NCBI GenBank assembly: GCA_946803715.1
Contig: CAMPET010000010.1
Span: forward strand, 34,153 to 98,152
From: Beroe ovata
Lineage: Eukaryota; Ctenophora; Nuda; Beroida; Beroidae
Direction: 5' to 3'
Length of the DNA: 64,000 bases
This document shows positions 57,564 through 64,000 of this stretch, in pieces. A program made the translations under genes and the position numbers. The notes under the pieces are model-generated. The model was not told the DNA's origin and made no database searches. It was given only the letters and a program-made list of their open reading frames with translations. The stretch's first letter is position 1. The number at the start of each line of letters is the position of its first letter.

Positions 57564-60500
57564 ATGCTTTTGTTGTCAGCATTCCTCACGGGGTTACTGA
57601 GCGGTTTCCATTCATTCACTCTGAATGTTCCCAATGTGCTACTACCTCTACACGTCCCAAATGAGATGTACACCAACTTCACGCTATCAGCCGATGCTGG
57701 CTGTTTCAACTGGTAAGCTATGATCAGGTTGCTTACTGTGAACACTCAGAGTTTTTGAGTTTTGCTCTGTTATTACTCAATGCACATAATGTGATGCTGA
57801 TGGAGTAATGGTGTATTGATAAGTGATACTTGTCAATGTGTTTCAGGTTATCTACAAAAGAGTTGATTGTTGGGGTACGTCCTATCCACAGTTCTGATGG
57901 AACATTAGCTACTCATGAAGGTATGTCACAGCTTGGAAGCTGTCAGAGAAGATGTTACGTTATGTACGATGTTCATAGTACAATGAACATTGTGCAATGT
58001 GCAAACGATGTACAGTACAGTAGTGCTAAATTGCTCTAAAATGCATCCCTACCAATACTAGCACTGAGTACAACTAACATACATGACTGACAAGTTTCAA
58101 GGCTTTCCGTTGTTATTTAGAAGGGATCCAGTGCTTTGATACCTATAACCTAAGAAAACTTTTACCTTTGACAATGTCAGTAAACTCCATACCCTGCTCC
58201 TCTGAAGCTCTGTTCTTGAAAACAAGGCCCATTATCATTTGTTTTGCCATGACCGGTTCCAAGATACTTAACTGATCATAATGATTCCTGGAAGATTCTT
58301 GAAAACACGGGGTCTCTATTTCAAGATAAGAGTACCCATTACTTCAAACATTTGAATTCGCTAATCAGAGATAAACTTGAATTATCAAAAAGACTTTTGG
58401 TGCCCTCAAAAGTATGAAAGCGCGATAATGATTTTTTCTGAATCACGTTAAAGTTAGGCAGAATAAAAATTCAACAAAAAAGAAGGCAAATATATCTTTG
58501 ATTTTTGAATCTAAGGCAACGAGATAGGCTATGACTTGATGTGAAAAGAACTAATTACAGGATTGCCTCTGTCATATAGGTATTTAATGTCAAGTCATGT
58601 TTATGAAATTAAAAAAATCCAAGAACTGAGTCCATGTGCCTGGCTATATCGATATGTACCGACCTGTGATTATGAGGCAAGCTATAGAATGAAGACGTAT
58701 TCCCAAATGTCAACCATACGCAAAACTTATATTCATGGAAAATAAATGAAAGGTTCTGGATGATGCGAGCAGCTGGCGTATTGCAGACAAAGCAGAACGA
58801 TAGTTGGTAAGTTAAATTTCTTTATAGGGGGCCTGTCATTCATATTACACTCTCTGTCCATTTGAGGGAATGCGTGGATTGGTGGTAAAGCTGAGATTAC
58901 TTAATTACCAGCGAGTCACTGAAGAGAAAGCACAAGCACAATGATGTCATACAGATGTTATATTAATCTATCTATACTGTCGATGTAGCAAAGACTTGAG
59001 CTAGAGTGCTTACTGTACTCCATGCTTACTGTACTCTATGCATAATATGAATTAACGCGCATACAACTATACACGCGTGAAAGTGGTTGTTAAAAGAAGG
59101 AATTATATATTGCAGTTGTTAGAAACTTGTTGATCTAGAAAATGAAAGAGTTAGCAGTGTATAGAGCTCAATACGACAACGCGTAACCACAAAACACACC
59201 CGCATAGTCACATAGGCAAGGGACAAGAGGAAGGCTTTGAGGGCTTTGCTATGACACAAAATATCAAAGAACAGTATTGTTTCGCCCGGCAAACAAAACA
59301 CACGGAACTATTGAGTGTGCCGTTAACAAATGTTTACAGCAGACAGTGTGACAATAGTGTAACCTGTGGTACACTCACAATGACATATATAGGGAGACAT
59401 ATAGGTCCCCGTCGTGATGTATAACAAGACAGCAGCGGGAGGAGGTAACAATTTGCTGAGAACAGCTGTCTCTGTGTGTGTGCCTCTGGGGTATGGTATA
59501 TATATTGGCAATTTGAGACGTCAATTCACAGAGGAGGCACACACTCACGCACAGACACACTGATACGTAGACACTGGCAGATTGGTGCACAGACTCACAG
59601 ACGCAATACACTCACTACTCAGATACAGTCACACACACATACACACACACACACACACAAGCTACTCTTAGATTGAGCTCATCAAGATAAACCATGAACT
59701 TTTTTCCATGATTCTTTCCGACTGTGAGAGCGTTCTGACATAAGGCGATGGCTAAATTGCAATTTTAGTGCAGCAGGTGTTCACAATTCATGTCTAGATG
59801 TCAAGTCATTCCCGTTTGAACTGCCTTGTGATGGTTATTATTACATCCTTTTTTAATTCCAATCTGGTCTGCCTCCGGCGACCTATACGTGTCCAGTGTC
59901 CACTGACCTAGTGTCCGGCCCCCAGTAGGACTATTATCCAATCTTCAGCGCTAATTCAATGCATATAATAGGTACTCGCAAAATTAACTATGAAATTTAC
60001 TGAAAATAGAAATTATCAATTATCATGCTGTCTTTTATGCCCGCCATTCGGGCTATGAACATGTCAGGCTGAGTGTACGCGATTATAATCATGACATGTT
60101 TCAGGTTGCAGTAGAGAGGCGCAGCTGTCTGCCCTCAGCCAGGATACAGATAGACAACTCAGTCTAATTCTTGTGGAGGAAACTAGTGAGTATTGCTGAC
60201 AAGTTCCTATTGCTAGTGGACAAGTTACAAGTGAACTAGCTACAAGTGGACTATAGTTACCTACAGCTCTAGTACATAGTAGTAGTACATAGTAAGGAGG
60301 TAACAATGGTGGAAAAGAAACTATAATTCGACAATCTTCGAATTGGGATAGGAAAATAAAGAAGAGAACAAATGTAGACAGATGTGATTTGATATTGGTC
60401 TAACTACAAAGCAGTAAGCACGCATTCGTGTTTAAACGCGTCTTTATGATGAATCTGTCTAGATGCATCTCTCTCACTCACTGTCGTTAATGCTCACATT

Positions 60501-60947
60501 TCGGTCTGTCTCATAATGTACAAGTTACGTTGTTGAACAATTTAGGTTGTTTCTTATGATGTATCAAGGATTTATCTGTAAGAAATTCAAGGGCAATGAA
60601 ATGCAAAGAAGACGAATAGTCAAGAGTAACAGAATGAAGGGAAGTTAATGTAGGAAGTAAACTGGGTGAACAGAGGTCAGACAATAAGATATGCCGACGT
60701 AGCAAACAAGAGAGATACCCAATATTGAACTGAGTAATGGTTTACCCATGTGAGGTTGTAATATATATATATGGTGTGGGCACAATCAATACTCTAGCTC
60801 CCTCTCCCTCTCTCTCTCTCCCTCTCTTTACCTCATCTGAAATGATTCCATTATTAACAATGTGAGAGTAAGAGATAGGTCACGTGTTCTTAGTGGGCGA
60901 CGTGTGTGTCTGTGCGCTTGTGTGTGTGTGTGTGTGTGTGTGTGTTT

Positions 60948-61007
<60 letters not shown>

Positions 61008-63951
61008 TTGTNTATGTGTGTTTGTGCGTGTGTGTGTGTATGTGTGTGTATGTGTATTTCTGTGTCTGTCTGTGTCTATGACTGTCTGTCTGAGTGTGAT
61101 TACTGGACATATTTTGGGGGAATGTGTTATCGTGAGCCGTTGGGAAGTGGCGTGTTCAGAGGAAAATGATTCAATCACGCTATCGGACACGCCGTGAAAT
61201 TGATTAGCACGCCGCTAAGTGTGCTTATCACCATGTTGGATATGTATAGGAGCCATATTTGTGTTGTTACTCATAGTTGATTGTCGTCTGTCTACCCTAC
61301 GTCGACTCTCATAACATACGATTTCAACCATCAAATCAATACGGTCATGTCTCCACGTTATGTCCATTGTCCAAGTCACGTGTTTAAGCCATATACAGTT
61401 CAAGGTACGTGAAATATGTCTCCACAACAATAGATCGTCTCTCTGGTCCCCATGGTACGCAATAACCCGGCAGTCGCGATACATATTGCACTAAACTATA
61501 CTGCTGTAGTAGTATTGAAACAGATAGAGCTTCATCAAATAGATCAATCAAATCTATATATGCTTGCTCCCACGCCAACACCCCATAATATAGTCACTTT
61601 ATTATGCAATATCTGTATTAGGTATATGAGTGGAAGGGCATATTTCTAGAAATAGTATGAATAATGGATCGATATGAAAGTTAAAAAAGGGCTACATAAA
61701 TTTATATGCAATTACATTATCAAAAGTTTCAACTATTAAATTGAATCAATATGATTCCGACGGAACAACCATCAAACACCCACGTTTGGAAGTATGGGTC
61801 TATGAAAAGGGGGGCCGTGGTCTATCACACGTCGTTACACATGTGAGAACACGTCGTTACACACTTGAGATAAAGAAGTCATTTTGTTGTTGTCGTGAAA
61901 TTACGTAGAAGCTTCACAACAAGAACAACGACTGTACGAGATATTCTGGGGAAGGCGGGACATATTGTACCACGGAATGGAGAAGGGGAGAAATTGTGAT
62001 CTACGGGTTAGATTGCGGGCTGCGGGGTTAAACTGTGACAGGGAACTATGTCAGAAAATATAAACCATGGCAGGGAGCTTATAATCTATGACAGAGTGAG
62101 CCAGTTAGGAGGGTTATATCCGACACTCTGTTTACATGTTGAATCACGTTAACTATTTCCCAAGCTTCGGTCAAGCAACCATAAACACGCGACACTTTAA
62201 ACCAAGAGGTTAATTCAGTTAGTGAATACCGTGACAGTAAAACCGAGTTCTGTAATGACCTGTTTACTAATGTACAGTGTATATAAGTGTTCACTGTACA
62301 GTGTACATAAGTGTACAGTGTACATAGTGTACATTGTACATAAGTGTACACTGTACGTAGTGTACACTGTACATTAGTGTATAGTGAACACTAATGTACA
62401 TTGTATATTAGTATTCACTGTACAGTGTACATTAGTGTACACTGTACTGTGTACATTAGTGTACAGTGTACATAGTGTACACTGTACATTAGTGTATAGT
62501 GTACAATAATGTACATTGTACATTAGTGTACAATGTAAATTAGTGTACACTGTAAAATAATGTACATTGTCCATTAGTGTACACTATACATTAGTATACA
62601 CTGTACATTAATGTGTAGTGTACACTTATCACGCATCACGTCATCACGCATCACGTCATCACGTCATCACGCATCACTCATCACGTCATCACGTCATCAC
62701 GTCATCACTCATCACAGGTACTGGAAGCGAGGTACGGGTGGATGTATTTGTGGATCAGATACACCGGATCGCTATCAAGACCACCTCTCTGGAACTGCTC
62801 TTGGAAGAAACTCCGTCAACGTTTGAAGCGGTAGCCTACTGCAGCGAGGGTAGGTTCTCTGTACGTTATGTTTAATTGGTAGTTGCACGTTACTACTACG
62901 TCTGTGCGTTCTACTTGGTAGTTGAAAGTGCGTTAATGTCATGTTTCGCGTTCTGTTTCTAATGCTGGCTCTAATAGTGTTTCTAATGCTGGTTCCCTTA
63001 GATATTTTTCTGTTCCCTCAGATATTTTTCTGTTTACGATTTATCATTATTTCATTTCCTTTATCCTGTACGTCTCCCTATTTATGCACTGTGCCGTATG
63101 TGTGCACTGTGCTGTATTCGTGCAGCGTGCACTGTGGATTCATTGAGTACAGATTAATGTGCAAATAAGGCACATAACGACAGCATACTGCACGATACTA
63201 TAGCTCATGGTCACATTCATGTCTAACACCATTGACTACAGAGTGAGTGGTATTGCCAATCAAATTACTGTGAACAACTTGTGAGGGCAGCATATGGCGG
63301 CATTCAATAATATGTGGAATGCGGATTAACGGCAGTCATCTGTATAAATAAATATCGATACGACGAATCGAATTGCAGGTATCCATGATGATGGTCTCGA
63401 ATTTAAGTTTCTACAGTTCGATTACGGAAAATGGATTTTAGTTGAATTTCAAACTGATCAATGACCATCTAAACCTTTGTGTACTCCGGTGTACTCACCA
63501 TTTTCCGTAGGTCTGCGATTCCGTTCCGGACTGAAAAAGAAGTTGATGTCAGTCATCTTTCGGCAATGAATCGTCAACTTTCATTTGATTAATAAAGTAA
63601 TCAACTCCACATCAGACATCAGACAACAGATACATCAGACATCAGATACATCAGACATCAGTACATCAGACACCACAAACACTGTTCACTGTCATTCGAC
63701 TATCTTATTGCAGATTGTTGACATTGTCAACTTTCAACCACAAAATTAGCAAGTCTGTTTGTATGTAAGCAACACTGTTGACACTGATGACACCACAATC
63801 CCCAGGAAACACATTCAGCACACTGGATGGACTCCAGTTTTCGTGGACAATTGAACCAGACATTTCGACCAGTGGTAACGTCCTCAAATACATTCCCTAC
63901 ACTGAGAGCTCCTACTTGACACCTCCCACCATTGGTATACTCGAGAACCAG
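57564..63951 (+). CDS. NUP210: nuclear pore membrane glycoprotein gp210 (NUP210), 5' five exons
   Basis: Exons 57564-57712, 57847-57920, 60105-60185, 62718-62849 and 63806-63951, all GT-AG with matching phases; the gene continues past the right edge. The first exon encodes a signal peptide (MLLLSAFLTGLLSGFHSF) and the mature start LNVPNVLLPL, close to the vertebrate LNVPRVLLPF. Later blocks also match: GCFNWLSTKE, CSREAQLSAL, VDVFVDQIHRIAI, EGNTFSTLDGLQFSWTIE, and YTESSYLTPP. gp210 is the single-pass luminal component of the pore membrane; all sequence here belongs to its perinuclear lumen Ig-like part. Introns 2 and 3 (2.2 and 2.5 kb) are the longest and are filled with simple repeats. Confidence 0.95.
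57921..60104. other. NUP210 intron 2
   Basis: 2.2 kb with no coding signal or RNA gene recognised. It contains a CA/ACAC tract at 59630-59658. Confidence 0.5.
60903..61065. repeat. (GT)n microsatellite with one ambiguous base (61012)
   Basis: Long GT run with TTTG, TCTG and TATG interruptions in NUP210 intron 3. A CT run (CTCCCTCTCTC) lies just upstream at 60800-60830. Confidence 0.95.
62267..62625. repeat. GTGTACA palindromic array
   Basis: More than 20 blocks of the type TAGTGTACACTGTACAT with small changes; each is close to self-complementary around GTAC. Same nature as 26940-27215. Confidence 0.9.
62628..62717. repeat. ATCACGTC/ATCACGC short tandem repeat abutting an exon
   Basis: About ten 8- to 9-bp units (CATCACGTCATCACGCATCA) that end in the acceptor CATCACAG of NUP210 exon 4. 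Confidence 0.9.
63595..63675. repeat. ACATCAG short tandem repeat
   Basis: ACATCAGACATCAGATAC and variants, about nine units, in NUP210 intron 4. Confidence 0.8.
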
Positions 63952-64000
63952 GTAAATATTGACACCTCTCGATGAGTGGTATTTGGTTTATTATTACACG

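Noticed and set aside
60828-61197. Thr/His and Cys/Val repeat ORFs on both strands
   Set aside because: Microsatellite artefacts in NUP210 intron 3.

Overview
The window is nuclear DNA from an animal, most likely an invertebrate. Its genes are spliced with GT-AG introns, and many introns are short (about 85-125 bp). They encode typical animal proteins: a selenocysteine thioredoxin reductase, coatomer gamma, dynein light intermediate chain, SEC24, RPS23, the nucleoporin gp210, ITFG1/TIP, a ZC3H4-like CCCH protein and the CST subunit STN1. I cannot place the species. It is a draft from a heterozygous individual: at least three kilobase-scale blocks occur twice in a row with a single N at the joint, which looks like two haplotypes or overlapping contigs laid end to end.

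Layout. 31-564 (-) is an STN1 fragment running off the left edge. 1289-2044 (-) is an unrecognised serine-rich ORF. 3010-7207 (-) is a seven-exon ZC3H4/6-like CCCH gene that stands head to head with thioredoxin reductase (8486-20063, +). The reductase has 14 exons with consistent phases and ends in Cys-Sec-Ser. It is followed by a hairpin just after the UGA and by a SECIS. Two unrelated MFS transporters lie antisense inside two of its introns (13703-15495 and 16353-18843). The 20.4-22.8 kb stretch holds decayed transposons, including a LINE fragment. 22889-24772 (+) is an intronless ITFG1.

25221-31342 (+) is coatomer gamma. It is complete except for one exon that appears to be lost at an N beside a 58-bp tandem repeat, and its 3' end is repeated at 32378-33185. 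It converges on dynein light intermediate chain (34562 to 38041/40323, -), most of which is also repeated. RPS23 (40482-40913) and an intronless SEC24 (41806-45060) follow on the same strand. 45-55.9 kb is mostly repeats with one small C2H2 zinc-finger gene (47324-48056, +). A four-TM protein gene (56448-57373, -) is head to head with NUP210 (57564-63951, +), whose signal peptide and first five exons are present before it runs off the right edge.

The genes are mainly housekeeping ones: redox (TrxR), secretion (COPI gamma, SEC24, dynein LIC), nuclear pore, telomere and translation. I see no operon logic. The most notable local system is the selenocysteine recoding module of the thioredoxin reductase. 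The mobile landscape is dominated by small non-autonomous elements with clear target-site duplications (a MULE-type family with 9-bp TSDs, a hAT-type foldback with an 8-bp TSD) and by palindromic satellite arrays inside introns.
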